The position numbers were made by a program, and so were the translations under genes. The notes beneath the pieces are model-generated. The model was not told where the DNA came from, ran no database searches, and saw only the letters and a program-made list of their open reading frames with translations. From Cardiobacterium hominis (lineage in GTDB: Bacteria > Pseudomonadota > Gammaproteobacteria > Cardiobacteriales > Cardiobacteriaceae), in the NCBI RefSeq assembly GCF_900637305.1, contig NZ_LR134365.1, forward strand, positions 861,501-925,500: a DNA stretch of 64,000 nt, read 5' to 3'. Of this stretch, positions 1-7,816 are shown in pieces. Within the stretch, counting starts at the first letter, position 1; every line of letters starts with the position of its first letter.

Positions 1-37
1 TATATACTTTCTTCTCATCAAAAAACCGGAGCGTTCA

Positions 38-802
38 ATGAACAGAAAAAATCGTAATATTTTGTTTGCAGTCCTGCCTTTAGGTCTTGCTGCTTGTGGT
101 GGTGGTAGCGGTGGCGATAACCCTACTGTTGATAATAAACCACAACAGCTTGGTAAAACGGCGAATTATATCGGAGCCATTTTTATGGCTCCTGCCAACC
201 AATCCAGCGCTCACGAGACGGTTGGTACTAATGATTCCAGCAATCTTACGCTAACTACGAGTAATGGCGACCGCTTCATTTTGCCACGAACATCAGAAGG
301 CGCGAACCAACGAGGCAATATGCTCATCTATGGCTCCGCTACTGGCAAAGACGGCCATTTCACCGCGCCAGATAACCGTTCGTATCAGTCTTTTCAGGTT
401 AGCGACAACAGCTACGCTTACAGCCAATTTGGCTTTGCCTATGCTTCAGACAATACGCTCGGCGGTTTTTATCGCGGGCAACCTGTTGGAAGCATGCCCA
501 CCAGTGGCACCGCGACTTATCGCGGTGATGCTATCGTCGCAACATTTAACGGCGAAAATTTCAATAAAACGGAACTTGGGACGGTGCGTGCCGATGCAGA
601 TTTCGCAGCGAGGAAATTGCAATTTAGTCTGAATAGTGCTTCGCATCAGGGTAGTATTGATGCTGCCATAGATAACAACTTATTTATTGGCGCCAATAGT
701 AATAATAGTGTTGGTGGAGTTTTCTATGGACCGAATGCTGAAGAAATTGCCGGTTCTTATTCCGCCGCGGGCGTTTTTGCGGTTTATGGAGCCAAGCGTT
801 AA
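38..802 (+). CDS. Transferrin-binding-protein-like surface lipoprotein (Slam-type)
   Basis: A 254-residue lipoprotein. The N-terminus has a basic start, a hydrophobic stretch and a lipobox (LAAC, then GGGSGG), so it should be cut by signal peptidase II and lipidated at Cys20; the glycine-rich tether after the Cys is typical of surface-exposed Neisseria and Moraxella lipoproteins. The body is rich in Gly, Asn, Ser and short beta-strand patterns. It ends with GVFYGPNAEEIAGSY and VFAVYGAKR, the signature of the C-terminal eight-stranded barrel of TbpB, factor-H-binding protein and hemophilin-type proteins. From family knowledge it would be exported to the surface by a Slam protein and bind a host ligand (haem, transferrin or another protein); the ligand cannot be read from sequence. 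No Slam or TonB receptor gene is in this window. The gene is noticeably richer in A+T than rpiA and ilvA next to it. GGAG lies 8 bases before the ATG. Confidence 0.8.
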   Translation: MNRKNRNILFAVLPLGLAACGGGSGGDNPTVDNKPQQLGKTANYIGAIFMAPANQSSAHETVGTNDSSNLTLTTSNGDRFILPRTSEGANQRGNMLIYGSATGKDGHFTAPDNRSYQSFQVSDNSYAYSQFGFAYASDNTLGGFYRGQPVGSMPTSGTATYRGDAIVATFNGENFNKTELGTVRADADFAARKLQFSLNSASHQGSIDAAIDNNLFIGANSNNSVGGVFYGPNAEEIAGSYSAAGVFAVYGAKR

Positions 803-820
803 TATCCCGCTATTTATTTG

Positions 821-858
821 CGCATAAAAAACGCCGCAGTTGCGGCGTTTTTTATGCG
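821..858. terminator. Bidirectional terminator between lipoprotein gene and rpiA
   Basis: A perfect 38-base palindrome. The GC core is ACGCCGCA/TGCGGCGT with a short loop, and A-runs on the left and T-runs on the right give a U-tract in both directions. It sits between two converging genes and can serve both. Confidence 0.9.
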
Positions 859-866
859 TAAATGCC

Positions 867-1523
867 TCAACGGGTGCCAATCCGCCCGCTTTGATAGGCG
901 GTAATCACCACATCCGCCGCCTGGCGGGCGAAAATGCCGTTGGTTACCACGCCGGGGATGTTGTTAATCGCTTCTTCCAGCTTGTAGGGTTCGGCGATTT
1001 CGAGGTGATAGACGTCCAGAATCCAGTTGCCGTTGTCGGTAACGACGTTTTCGCGCCAGCGCGGTTCGCCGCCCAGTTTCACCAGCTCGCGCGCGACGAA
1101 GCTGCGCGCCATCGGGATGACTTCCACCGGCAGCGGGAAGCGCCCCAGCACCGGCACCTGCTTGCTTTCATCGACGATGCAGACGAATTTGGCCGAACAG
1201 GCGGCGACGATTTTCTCGCGGGTCAGCGCCGCGCCGCCGCCTTTGATCATCGCCTTGTGCGGGTTGATTTCGTCGCAGCCATCGACGTACACGTCAATGC
1301 GGCCGACGCTGTTCAAATCGCTCACGCGGTAGCCGAGCGCCTCAAGGCGGCGCGTGCTTTCGTCCGAGGCGGTGACGATGTCGGCGAACTGCATTTTTGC
1401 CGCGCCGAGCGCTTCGATGAAGCAATTGACCGTCGAGCCGCTGCCGACCCCCAATGTGATACCGTCTTCGATATAATGCAGCGCCGCTTTGGCCGCCAGC
1501 ATTTTCAGGGCATTTTGATCCAC
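867..1523 (-). CDS. rpiA: Ribose-5-phosphate isomerase A
   Basis: A 218-residue protein, the usual length for RpiA (E. coli 219). It interconverts ribose-5-phosphate and ribulose-5-phosphate in the non-oxidative pentose phosphate pathway in the cytoplasm. Recognisable blocks are [15 protein letters not shown] near residue 25 (phosphate-binding loop), [24 protein letters not shown] (the catalytic Asp region), [16 protein letters not shown], and a C-terminal [10 protein letters not shown] chose the GTG at 1523 because GAGGTG lies 5 bases upstream; a later ATG at 1502 has no comparable site and would remove the conserved N-terminal helix. It is divergent from ilvA with only 31 bases between the two start codons, as in several gammaproteobacteria. 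Confidence 0.95.
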   Translation of the reverse strand: MDQNALKMLAAKAALHYIEDGITLGVGSGSTVNCFIEALGAAKMQFADIVTASDESTRRLEALGYRVSDLNSVGRIDVYVDGCDEINPHKAMIKGGGAALTREKIVAACSAKFVCIVDESKQVPVLGRFPLPVEVIPMARSFVARELVKLGGEPRWRENVVTDNGNWILDVYHLEIAEPYKLEEAINNIPGVVTNGIFARQAADVVITAYQSGRIGTR

Positions 1524-1554
1524 TTTTTCACCTCATTTTTAAGGAAATTCACGC

Positions 1555-3075
1555 ATGCAGCATTATATCGAGAAAATTTTTACCGCTCCGGTTTATGACG
1601 TGGCGACGAAGACGCCGCTGGACGCGATGCCGCGCCTCTCCGACCGGATCGGACATAACGTTCTCTGCAAGCGCGAAGACCTGCAACCGGTGTTTTCCTT
1701 CAAACTGCGCGGCGCCTATACCAAGATGTACCGCCTGAGCACCGAAGAACGCGCGCGCGGCGTGATTTGTGCCTCGGCGGGCAACCACGCCCAAGGCGTC
1801 GCTCTTTCTGCCAACCGCCTCGGCATGCGCGCGGTCATCGTCATGCCCGTCACCACGCCGCAAATCAAGATTGACGCGGTACGGCGTCTGGGCGGGGCGC
1901 AGGTGGAAATCGTCCTGCATGGCGACTTCTACGACGCCGCCTCGCAGCACGCGCGCGAACTGCAAAAAGCGCACGGCTACACCTACATTCACCCGTTTGA
2001 CGACCCGGACGTCATCGCCGGACAAGGCACCATCGCGCTGGAAATCCTGACGCAGCACCCGCACCACATCGACGCCATCTTCGTCCCCTGCGGCGGCGGC
2101 GGCCTGCTCGCAGGCATCGCCGTGCTGGTAAAAGCCTTGCGGCCAGACATCAAAATCATCGGCGTTGAGCCGGAAGACGCGGCGTCCATGACCACCGCGG
2201 TGCGCGGCGGCAAGCGGCAAACGCTCGACCAGGTCGGCATCTTCGCCGATGGCGTCGCCGTCAAAATGCCGGGCGAGCTGACCTTCGAACTCATCAAACA
2301 GCACGTTGATGACTTCGTCACCGTCAGCACCGACGAAATCTGCGCGGCGATGAAAGACCTCTTTGACGACACCCGCGCCATCGCCGAACCCTCCGGCGCC
2401 GTCGCCGCCGCCGGCATCAAAAAATGGGCGGCACAACAAGACGCGAAAAACCTGACGCTGATTAACATCGTCTCCGGCGCCAACATGAACTTCGACCGCC
2501 TGCGCTACGTCGCCGAGCGCACCGAAATCGGTGAACAGCGCGAAGGCCTGCTTGCCGTCACCATCCCGGAAATCCCCGGCACCTTCCTCAACTTCTGCAC
2601 CCTGCTTGGCACGCACAACGTCACCGAATTCAGCTACCGCTACCAGAACGCGGCGCGGGCGCAAATCTTCGTCGGCGTTGAACTGAGCGGCGGTCGCACC
2701 CAACTCGAAGCCGTCATCGAAAAACTGCGCGCGCACGGCTACGACACCGAAAACCTGACCGACAACGAACTCGCCAAATCGCACCTGCGCTACATGATAG
2801 GCGGCGCCAGCACGGCGGTGGCGGACGAGCGCATCTTCCGCTTCGGCTTCCCCGAACGCCCCGGCGCGCTGATGCACTTCCTGCAAACCCTCGGCACAAA
2901 AAACAACATCAGCCTCTTTCACTACCGCAATCACGGCAGCGACTACGGCCGCGTCCTCGCTGGCATCCAGAGCAGCGACCCGGCGCAGCTGGAAGCGCAC
3001 CTTGCCGCCATCGGCTACGACTACAGCGAAGAAACCGACAACAGCGCCTATCGACGCTTCCTGCAAATCGACTAA
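1555..3075 (+). CDS. ilvA: Threonine deaminase, biosynthetic
   Basis: A 506-residue PLP enzyme that converts threonine to 2-oxobutanoate and ammonia, the first committed step of isoleucine synthesis. The PLP lysine lies in FSFKLRGAY (about residue 50), followed by ASAGNHAQGVA, the glycine loop PCGGGGLLAG that holds the PLP phosphate, and EPSGAVAAAG. After about residue 325 come two ACT-like regulatory domains (each with an EIPGTF/ERPGAL-type start), so this is the long, isoleucine-inhibited form and not the short catabolic TdcB. AAGGA sits 9 bases before the ATG. No leader peptide or ilvGMED genes are nearby, so it appears to stand alone. Confidence 0.96.
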   Translation: MQHYIEKIFTAPVYDVATKTPLDAMPRLSDRIGHNVLCKREDLQPVFSFKLRGAYTKMYRLSTEERARGVICASAGNHAQGVALSANRLGMRAVIVMPVTTPQIKIDAVRRLGGAQVEIVLHGDFYDAASQHARELQKAHGYTYIHPFDDPDVIAGQGTIALEILTQHPHHIDAIFVPCGGGGLLAGIAVLVKALRPDIKIIGVEPEDAASMTTAVRGGKRQTLDQVGIFADGVAVKMPGELTFELIKQHVDDFVTVSTDEICAAMKDLFDDTRAIAEPSGAVAAAGIKKWAAQQDAKNLTLINIVSGANMNFDRLRYVAERTEIGEQREGLLAVTIPEIPGTFLNFCTLLGTHNVTEFSYRYQNAARAQIFVGVELSGGRTQLEAVIEKLRAHGYDTENLTDNELAKSHLRYMIGGASTAVADERIFRFGFPERPGALMHFLQTLGTKNNISLFHYRNHGSDYGRVLAGIQSSDPAQLEAHLAAIGYDYSEETDNSAYRRFLQID

Positions 3076-3246
3076 AACCCAGCCCGCACCGCTGGCACAG
3101 GGCGCTCATGACCCTCCCCAAAACTTGACCACAATCAAACCAATCGTGAGCATAACTTGTGATATAGTTGCGCGCGTCGTGTGGAAACCCGTGAAAAACC
3201 ATTCATAGTTCACAGACAAACCCCTTCCCAAACCCAGGAGCAACCC

Positions 3247-3780
3247 ATGAAAAAAATCCTCATCCTCGGCGCACTCATCAGCAGCGCAGCAATGGCAGCA
3301 GGAGACGTTAGCGTCAGCAACTGCCTCATCCAGGAAGTCATCCCCGGCAAACAAATGACCGGAGCCTTCTTCGACATCGAAAACAAAGGCAAAGAAGACG
3401 TCAAACTCACCGGCGCGGCTGCCGACAAAATCACCAGCCACGTCGAGCTGCACGAAATGATCCACAAAGACGGCAAAATGGAAATGAGCCAAATCCAGGA
3501 ATACAACGTCCCCCCTGGCAGCGTGCATCACTTCAAAAAAGGCGGCTACCACGTCATGCTGATGGACATCGAAGACAAAAACTTCCCGAAAGTCGGCGAA
3601 ACCTACCCGCTCGAACTCAAACTGAGCAACGGCGAAACCCTCAAATGCGACGCCAAAACCATCACCGTCAAAGAAGCCATTGAGCACTTCAAAGTAGAAG
3701 ACGGCAAGGCAGGCGGACATGACATGAAAGACGGGCATGACAAAAAAGACGAAGCCAAGCACGAACACAAACACGGCTAA
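3247..3780 (+). CDS. Periplasmic copper chaperone, PCu(A)C family
   Basis: A 177-residue secreted protein. A 17-18 residue signal peptide (MKKILILGALISSAAMAAG) precedes a cupredoxin-like domain. The family copper site H-X10-M-X21-H-X-M is matched exactly by His69, Met80, His102 and Met104. PCu(A)C proteins bind Cu(I) in the periplasm and help deliver it to the CuA or CuB site of cytochrome oxidases. The C-terminus adds a flexible tail with seven His plus Lys and Asp (from about residue 155), which probably gives extra metal binding. The start at 3247 is preferred to the longer frame from 3181 because AGGAG lies 7 bases upstream and the signal peptide begins there. No Sco or oxidase genes are adjacent; the next gene is a beta-propeller-like protein. 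Confidence 0.9.
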   Translation: MKKILILGALISSAAMAAGDVSVSNCLIQEVIPGKQMTGAFFDIENKGKEDVKLTGAAADKITSHVELHEMIHKDGKMEMSQIQEYNVPPGSVHHFKKGGYHVMLMDIEDKNFPKVGETYPLELKLSNGETLKCDAKTITVKEAIEHFKVEDGKAGGHDMKDGHDKKDEAKHEHKHG

Positions 3781-3806
3781 ACCCGCCGCCTGACGGCAAA
3801 CCCAAC

Positions 3807-3835
3807 GCCCCTTTCCCGCCCGGCGGGAAAGGGGC
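3807..3835 (+). promoter_or_regulatory. Hairpin covering the ribosome-binding site of the next gene
   Basis: GCCCCTTTCCCGCC and GGCGGGAAAGGGGC form a perfect inverted repeat, with one unpaired base between the arms. No T-run follows in either direction, so it is not a standard terminator. The right arm contains the only good Shine-Dalgarno sequence (AAAGGGG) for the ATG at 3842. Folding of this RNA would therefore hide the start site, unless ribosomes or another factor open it. Confidence 0.55.
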
Positions 3836-3841
3836 AAAAAC

Positions 3842-5011
3842 ATGCACGCTCCCCGGAAAACCATGAAAAAAACCCTGCTCCTCCTCGCCACCCTCGCCTG
3901 CGCCGCCGCCCTCTACCTCGGCTACCAATACAGCAAAACTCTCACCCCCGAAACCGTGCTGCAAGAACTGTTCGACATGAACGCCCCGGCGCGCTACGCC
4001 TTCATCAGCGACGCCGACGCGCCCAAACTCGCCGTCATCGACCTTGACGCGCACCGCCAGACCAGCCTGCTCGACCTCAAACAACCCGCGCGCAACCTCA
4101 CCATCCACAAAACCCTCGGCCTGCTCGCCTACAACGACGGCGGCACGACCGTCACCATCCGCCAACTTGGCGACCACAGCGAAAAAAACCATACCCTCGC
4201 CCACCCCGTCACCCGCCTCCAGTTCGATGCCGACAGCCCCTGGCTCATCGCGGGCGGCGCCGACCGCCTCACCCTGCTCAACAGCCAAAGCGGCGAAACC
4301 CGCACCCTGGACGGCTACCAACACATCAGCGCCTGGCTCTACAGCCCGCTCGCGCGCCAACTCTGGATACTCGACGACAGCCCGGCGCTCTACCGCTACC
4401 ACCTCACCGACCAAAGCCAGACCCGCCACCCGCTGCCGGACGGCTGGCATGACCTTACCGCCGCCGCCATCAGCCCGGACGACCAAAACCTCCTCTTTGG
4501 CGCGATAACCGCCAGCGGCGAACCCCTCGGCATCAACTGGAACACCGACACCGCGACCATCGCCCAACAAATCCCGCTCACCGCACCGCTGGTACAACCC
4601 TACATCGACAACAACGGCCAGCTCTACATCTACATCGACCGCAACGGCAACGGCCACCTCGTACCGCGCAACCAGCCCGACGCCATCCAGACCATCCGCG
4701 CGCCCAACCCGACCGACCGCTACGCCACCGGCTGGCTGGACACCCGCCTCATCGCCGTCGGCAACCGCCTGAAAACCTGGGACATCAGCGACCCGGGCAA
4801 AGCCGAAGAACAAGACGAACAGGCGCTACCTGCGGCGACCCGCGCCCTCTTTATCACCGCCGACAGCAAAACCGCGCTGATCGCGAGCGACGGCCAAGCG
4901 GCGATTACCGCCTACGACCTGCGCGACGGCGGCCTGCAAACCATCGCCTTAAGCGGCATCACCCGCCCGCAAAACCTCATCATGGGCGCGGGCAACACCC
5001 TCTGCCACTAG
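3842..5011 (+). CDS. Secreted or membrane-anchored beta-propeller-like protein of unknown function
   Basis: A 389-residue protein of unknown function. An N-terminal hydrophobic segment (LLLLATLACAAALYLGY) should act as signal peptide or membrane anchor. The rest is a series of roughly 40-50 residue units with WD40/YVTN-like rhythm (AVIDLDAHRQTSLLDL, LTLLNSQSGETRTLDG, LKTWDISDPGKAE, AITAYDLRDGGLQTI), suggesting a six- or seven-bladed propeller facing the periplasm. There are two possible starts: ATG 3842 (used here, AAAGGGG 7 bases upstream but inside a hairpin) and ATG 3863 (MKKTLLLL, weaker site). It follows the copper chaperone by 61 bases and may be co-transcribed, but a functional link is only a guess. 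The stop codon TAG at 5009-5011 lies exactly at the IS insertion point. Confidence 0.65.
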   Translation: MHAPRKTMKKTLLLLATLACAAALYLGYQYSKTLTPETVLQELFDMNAPARYAFISDADAPKLAVIDLDAHRQTSLLDLKQPARNLTIHKTLGLLAYNDGGTTVTIRQLGDHSEKNHTLAHPVTRLQFDADSPWLIAGGADRLTLLNSQSGETRTLDGYQHISAWLYSPLARQLWILDDSPALYRYHLTDQSQTRHPLPDGWHDLTAAAISPDDQNLLFGAITASGEPLGINWNTDTATIAQQIPLTAPLVQPYIDNNGQLYIYIDRNGNGHLVPRNQPDAIQTIRAPNPTDRYATGWLDTRLIAVGNRLKTWDISDPGKAEEQDEQALPAATRALFITADSKTALIASDGQAAITAYDLRDGGLQTIALSGITRPQNLIMGAGNTLCH

Positions 5012-5882
5012 GGGCTGTTTGCATTTCACTCATAGCGGCAGCCAGACCATGATGCACCCCAAAAGAACCGTACTGAGATAGTTGTGCTTGAGCTTGTCAT
5101 AACGCGTGGCGATAGCGCGGTAGTGTTTCAAACGGGCAAAAGCATTCTCAACCAAATGCCTGATTTTATAAAGATACCAGTCCATATCCTTGTTCTTTTT
5201 CTCTCGGTCGCATTTATAGGGAATATTGGCTTTGCTGCCTTCTTCCTCAATTTGCGCACGCAATTTGTCTGAATCATAGCCCTTGTCTGCGCTAACTACC
5301 TCCGTTTCTGCCAGAACTACTGCCGCTATCAGTTCGGGGGCAATGCTGACATCATTGACATTACCAGCCGTAATGATGACTTCCAGCGGATTGCCGCAAG
5401 CATCGACTATCAGGTGAATTTTGCTGGTCGTGCCGCCCCGGCTGATGCCGATGGCATGGTCGTCTTCGCCGCTGTGTGCCGCAGCGCCTGCCGAATGTTG
5501 GTGCGCCCTGATATGGCTGCCATCCATCATCAGCCATTCCTTATCGGTATCAGTGGATAATTTTTTGAAGATTTCCTGAATAATTCCTTTCTTTGACCAA
5601 CGGTTAAAGCAGTTATAGACGGCTTGGAATTTACCGAAAGATGCGGGCGGCAGGTCGCGCCAGGGGCAGCCGGTGCGCATCCTGTAGAGGATGCCTTCAA
5701 TGGTGCGGCGCAGATTGGATTTGTCATACAAGCCAAGCTCTAGCAAAATAATGAGCAGCTTCGACCAAAGTTCATCAGTGAGCAATGTTCGGGGCACGGC
5801 GGGGTAACGGGTTGTTGAGGAACTTCCTTTATCCTGCCGTTTTTCGTTTTTTCAAGTGCTTAGACGAATTGTAAACAGTCTC
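5011..5882 (-). mobile_element. IS5-family (IS427-like) insertion sequence, 872 bases
   Basis: One intact transposase gene lies between imperfect inverted ends: GGGGCTGTTTGCATTTC at the left, and the complement of GAATTGTAAACAGTCTC at the right. TA occurs on both sides (5009-5010 and 5883-5884), and the wider context reads CTAG on both sides, so the target duplication is TA or CTAG. The insertion lies inside the TAG stop codon of the propeller gene and re-creates a TAG, so that gene is not shortened. Family placement comes from the transposase. Confidence 0.85.
5030..5797 (-). CDS. IS5-family transposase
   Basis: A 255-residue DDE transposase. The N-terminal DUF4096-type region carries RMRTGCPWRDLP, followed by the catalytic domain with first Asp in LMMDGSHI, second Asp in VSADKGYDS, and Glu in VENAFARLKHYRAIATRYDK, the hallmark of the IS427 group. 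There is no frameshift or internal stop, so it may be active. The start is a GTG at 5797 (PRTLLTDELW follows); no clear ribosome-binding site is visible, as is common in IS elements. It occupies almost the whole element and runs opposite to the gene it landed beside. Confidence 0.9.
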   Translation of the reverse strand: MPRTLLTDELWSKLLIILLELGLYDKSNLRRTIEGILYRMRTGCPWRDLPPASFGKFQAVYNCFNRWSKKGIIQEIFKKLSTDTDKEWLMMDGSHIRAHQHSAGAAAHSGEDDHAIGISRGGTTSKIHLIVDACGNPLEVIITAGNVNDVSIAPELIAAVVLAETEVVSADKGYDSDKLRAQIEEEGSKANIPYKCDREKKNKDMDWYLYKIRHLVENAFARLKHYRAIATRYDKLKHNYLSTVLLGCIMVWLPL

Positions 5883-6138
5883 TAGGGCGTGTTGACAATT
5901 GAGACATCCCCCTCCCCCGCAGGGCGAAGCCCGCAGCGGGGGAGGGTCGGGGCTCCCCTTGAAAAAGGCGAATGCCTTTTTCAAGGGAACCCGGGGAGGG
6001 GGTGGACGATGTTGTTGATGAATCGAAATTCCGGTTTTCAATTGATTGCTGCTCTCACCCCATCCCCTCTCTCGCTATGCGAGCAATGCTTGTCCCAGAG
6101 GGAGAGGGGCGCGTTCGTTGAATTGTCAACAGCCCCTA
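5883..6138. mobile_element. MITE-like non-coding element abutting the IS
   Basis: About 256 bases bounded by inverted ends (GGGCGTGTTGACAATTGAG on the left, complement of GAATTGTCAACAGCCCC on the right), with TA at each outer edge (5883-5884, 6137-6138). The ends resemble those of the neighbouring IS5-family element in the first 10-12 bases (GGGGCTGTT). It has no convincing gene; the inside holds GC-rich palindromes (5907-5947 and 6057-6110) and a 14-base-pair hairpin at 5956-5987. I read it as a miniature element moved in trans by an IS427-type transposase. It accounts for most of the non-coding stretch 5798-6173. Confidence 0.6.
5956..5987. repeat. 14-bp stem, GAAT-loop hairpin (family C5-type, copy 1)
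   Basis: CCCTTGAAAAAGGC pairs with GCCTTTTTCAAGGG around a GAAT loop. A second copy with two compensatory base-pair changes is at 19507-19538. Confidence 0.75.
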
Positions 6139-6173
6139 AGGCGGAATCCGTAACCGCTCGTTTTTCGTGAAGG

Positions 6174-6920
6174 CTATGCCTTTCTGAAGGTCATCGCATA
6201 AAAGCGGTTATCCCAGAGGAAATGGGTTTGTCGCTCGCGTGTGCTATCGGGAATGGCGTTTTCGATTTCCGCCAAATCAAATTGCGCGTCGGCATAGGCT
6301 TTTTTCGTCAGCGCGTTTTTCTGGTATTGGCTTTCGATGAAATCCTGGGTTTCATCGGCAATCATCAGTCGCGTTCCCGGTTTGGCGACGCGCAGCATTT
6401 CGGCAATGGCGCGTGCTTTGTCGGAGAAGAAATTGATGCCGCCGACGTGAAAGACGATGTCAAAGTAATTGTCGGCAAAGGGCAGGTCTTCGGCGGCGCA
6501 ATGCACCAGCGACAATTCCAGTTTGCGGCTCCAGACTTTTTGCGCGCGGCGCAGCATGCCGAGTGAGATGTCCGCGCCAACGAGTTGCAGGCTTTTCGCG
6601 TCCACATTCGCCGGGATGTAGTTGAAATCTTTGCCGGTACCGATGGAGACGTACAGCACGTTGGCGCCGTTTTGCCATTCCAGTAATTGCATCATTTCGC
6701 GCCGCATTTTGGCGACGCTGTTGCCGTATTTGAGGAGGCCGATCCAGCGTTCGCCGAAATCATACAGCGGCGCCAGGCGGTCATAGAGTTTGCGATATTT
6801 GTCGTTGTCGCCGGAAAGGTATTCGGGATTGAGGTATTCGAGGATGCCGTGTTTTTCGGCGAGAAAGGCGGGGTTAAGATTGTCGCGCAGGCAGGGCGCG
6901 AGGTTTTGCGGGATTTGCAT
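6174..6920 (-). CDS. Class I SAM-dependent methyltransferase, substrate unknown
   Basis: A 248-residue protein with a Rossmann methyltransferase core. The SAM-binding loop is VLYVSIGTGKDFNYIP, the acidic residue follows in LVGADISLGMLRRA, the DLPFADNYFDIVFHVGGINFF block is motif II/III, and MLRVAKPGTRLMIAD is the post-strand motif. The layout resembles UbiE/COQ5 and Methyltransf_11 proteins. The N-terminal YDRLAPLYDFGERWI is also typical of ubiquinone/menaquinone-type or lipid methyltransferases, but the substrate cannot be assigned. The start at 6920 (MQIPQNL) is chosen over the longer frame from 6971 because AAAGGG lies 9 bases upstream and the longer frame runs through a palindromic repeat. 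Confidence 0.8.
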   Translation of the reverse strand: MQIPQNLAPCLRDNLNPAFLAEKHGILEYLNPEYLSGDNDKYRKLYDRLAPLYDFGERWIGLLKYGNSVAKMRREMMQLLEWQNGANVLYVSIGTGKDFNYIPANVDAKSLQLVGADISLGMLRRAQKVWSRKLELSLVHCAAEDLPFADNYFDIVFHVGGINFFSDKARAIAEMLRVAKPGTRLMIADETQDFIESQYQKNALTKKAYADAQFDLAEIENAIPDSTRERQTHFLWDNRFYAMTFRKA

Positions 6921-6946
6921 GGTGGTGTTTCCCTTTATCGTGTATT

Positions 6947-6969
6947 GGTAGGGTGGGGCTTGCCCCACC
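6947..6969. repeat. Palindromic repeat, GTAGGGTGGG family (copy 1)
   Basis: GGTAGGGTGGGGCTTG followed by CCCCACC forms a short GC-rich hairpin. Related copies are at 19761-19782 and 19801-19822. It lies just upstream of the methyltransferase start. Confidence 0.7.
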
Positions 6970-6983
6970 ACGGCGCATAAATG

Positions 6984-7014
6984 AAAAGGCGGGGCAAGCC
7001 CCGCCTGTTTTTTT
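6984..7014. terminator. Terminator of the Sua5/YrdC-like gene, usable in both directions
   Basis: AGGCGGGGC and GCCCCGCCT pair around AA. On the minus strand the stem is followed by TTTT; on the plus strand by a T7 run. It begins two bases past the stop of the YrdC-like gene. Confidence 0.8.
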
Positions 7015-7015
7015 G

Positions 7016-7792
7016 TCAGTAGTATTCGCCGTGGCGGTAATCCCAGGTGTTAAAGCCGTCCGCGAGGTACATCATGATGCGATCAATGTCCAGGCCTTTG
7101 CGGATGACGACCGGGCATGGTTGCACGGAGCGTTCGCCTTTTTGCTCTGGCACCAGCGCGCCGTTTTTATCAACCATCGACACCATCACGCCTTGTTCGT
7201 AGCGGGTTTCCACGGTTTTGTCCGGCTGGATGGAGGCGACGTAGTCGTCCGCTTCGATGACGAGATCCACTTTGCTGGCGATGCGCTCGCCGATGCCTTC
7301 GACTTTGCCGCGGTTGCCTTTGCCGGAGGGGTTGGCGGAGGAGGCGTAGATCATTTTGCCTTCGGTGCGCCAGAGGTGTTCCGCCAGTTGTTCGCCCGGC
7401 ACGCCGAATTTGATGACAAAGCAGCTGGTGCCGCGGCCGTCCATCATCAGTTCGTCGCGGCCGTCTTGCGGCAGTGCGGCTTTGGCGTCTGCGCGCCACG
7501 GCAGGATGCAGCCGAGGAGGATGTCGGCGTCCCAGTGTTTTTGGTAGAAAGCCTCAATTTCGGGGTTCATTTGGGCGAGCGCGCGCAGCTGCTCCATGCT
7601 GCCGCAGAGGACGACGCCGGGTTTGTTACGCTTGCGTTCTTTGGCGTCGAATTTACGCTCCAGACCCGCCTTGTCGGTCGCCATGATGATATAGCCGACT
7701 TTGGTCGGGCAGACGATGACGCCGCCCGGCTGTTGTAGCGCGGCGAGGCCTTCGGCGGAGAGGGTTTGGTTCCAGTGGGTACGTTGGGTCAT
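7016..7792 (-). CDS. Sua5/YciO/YrdC-domain protein
   Basis: A 258-residue protein of the family that makes threonylcarbamoyl-AMP for the t6A modification of tRNAs reading ANN codons. Visible motifs are PTKVGYIIMAT (PT-x-T-x-YG-like nucleotide loop, here altered), KERKRNKP (the KxR-x-KP substrate motif), and SSANPSGKGNRG (the SxN motif). It is longer than TsaC/YrdC (about 190) and shorter than Sua5 (about 340), and its altered first motif resembles YciO-type paralogues, so the t6A role is uncertain. AAGGAG lies 5 bases before the ATG. It forms a possible operon with the permease upstream (24 bases). Confidence 0.75.
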   Translation of the reverse strand: MTQRTHWNQTLSAEGLAALQQPGGVIVCPTKVGYIIMATDKAGLERKFDAKERKRNKPGVVLCGSMEQLRALAQMNPEIEAFYQKHWDADILLGCILPWRADAKAALPQDGRDELMMDGRGTSCFVIKFGVPGEQLAEHLWRTEGKMIYASSANPSGKGNRGKVEGIGERIASKVDLVIEADDYVASIQPDKTVETRYEQGVMVSMVDKNGALVPEQKGERSVQPCPVVIRKGLDIDRIMMYLADGFNTWDYRHGEYY

Positions 7793-7816
7793 GGGGACTC
7801 CTTAAGGGTTGCAGGG

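Noticed and set aside
1549-3066. A 505-residue minus-strand frame opposite ilvA
   Set aside because: A shadow of GC-rich codons in ilvA; composition is Val/Ala/Asp/Arg-rich without any family pattern.
3125-3168. Promoter TTGACC ... TATAGT upstream of the copper chaperone
   Set aside because: The boxes are about 32 bases apart; no spacing of 16-18 gives a convincing pair, so it was not listed.
5889-6170. Small frames within the MITE-like element
   Set aside because: They run through palindromes and inverted ends and match nothing recognisable.
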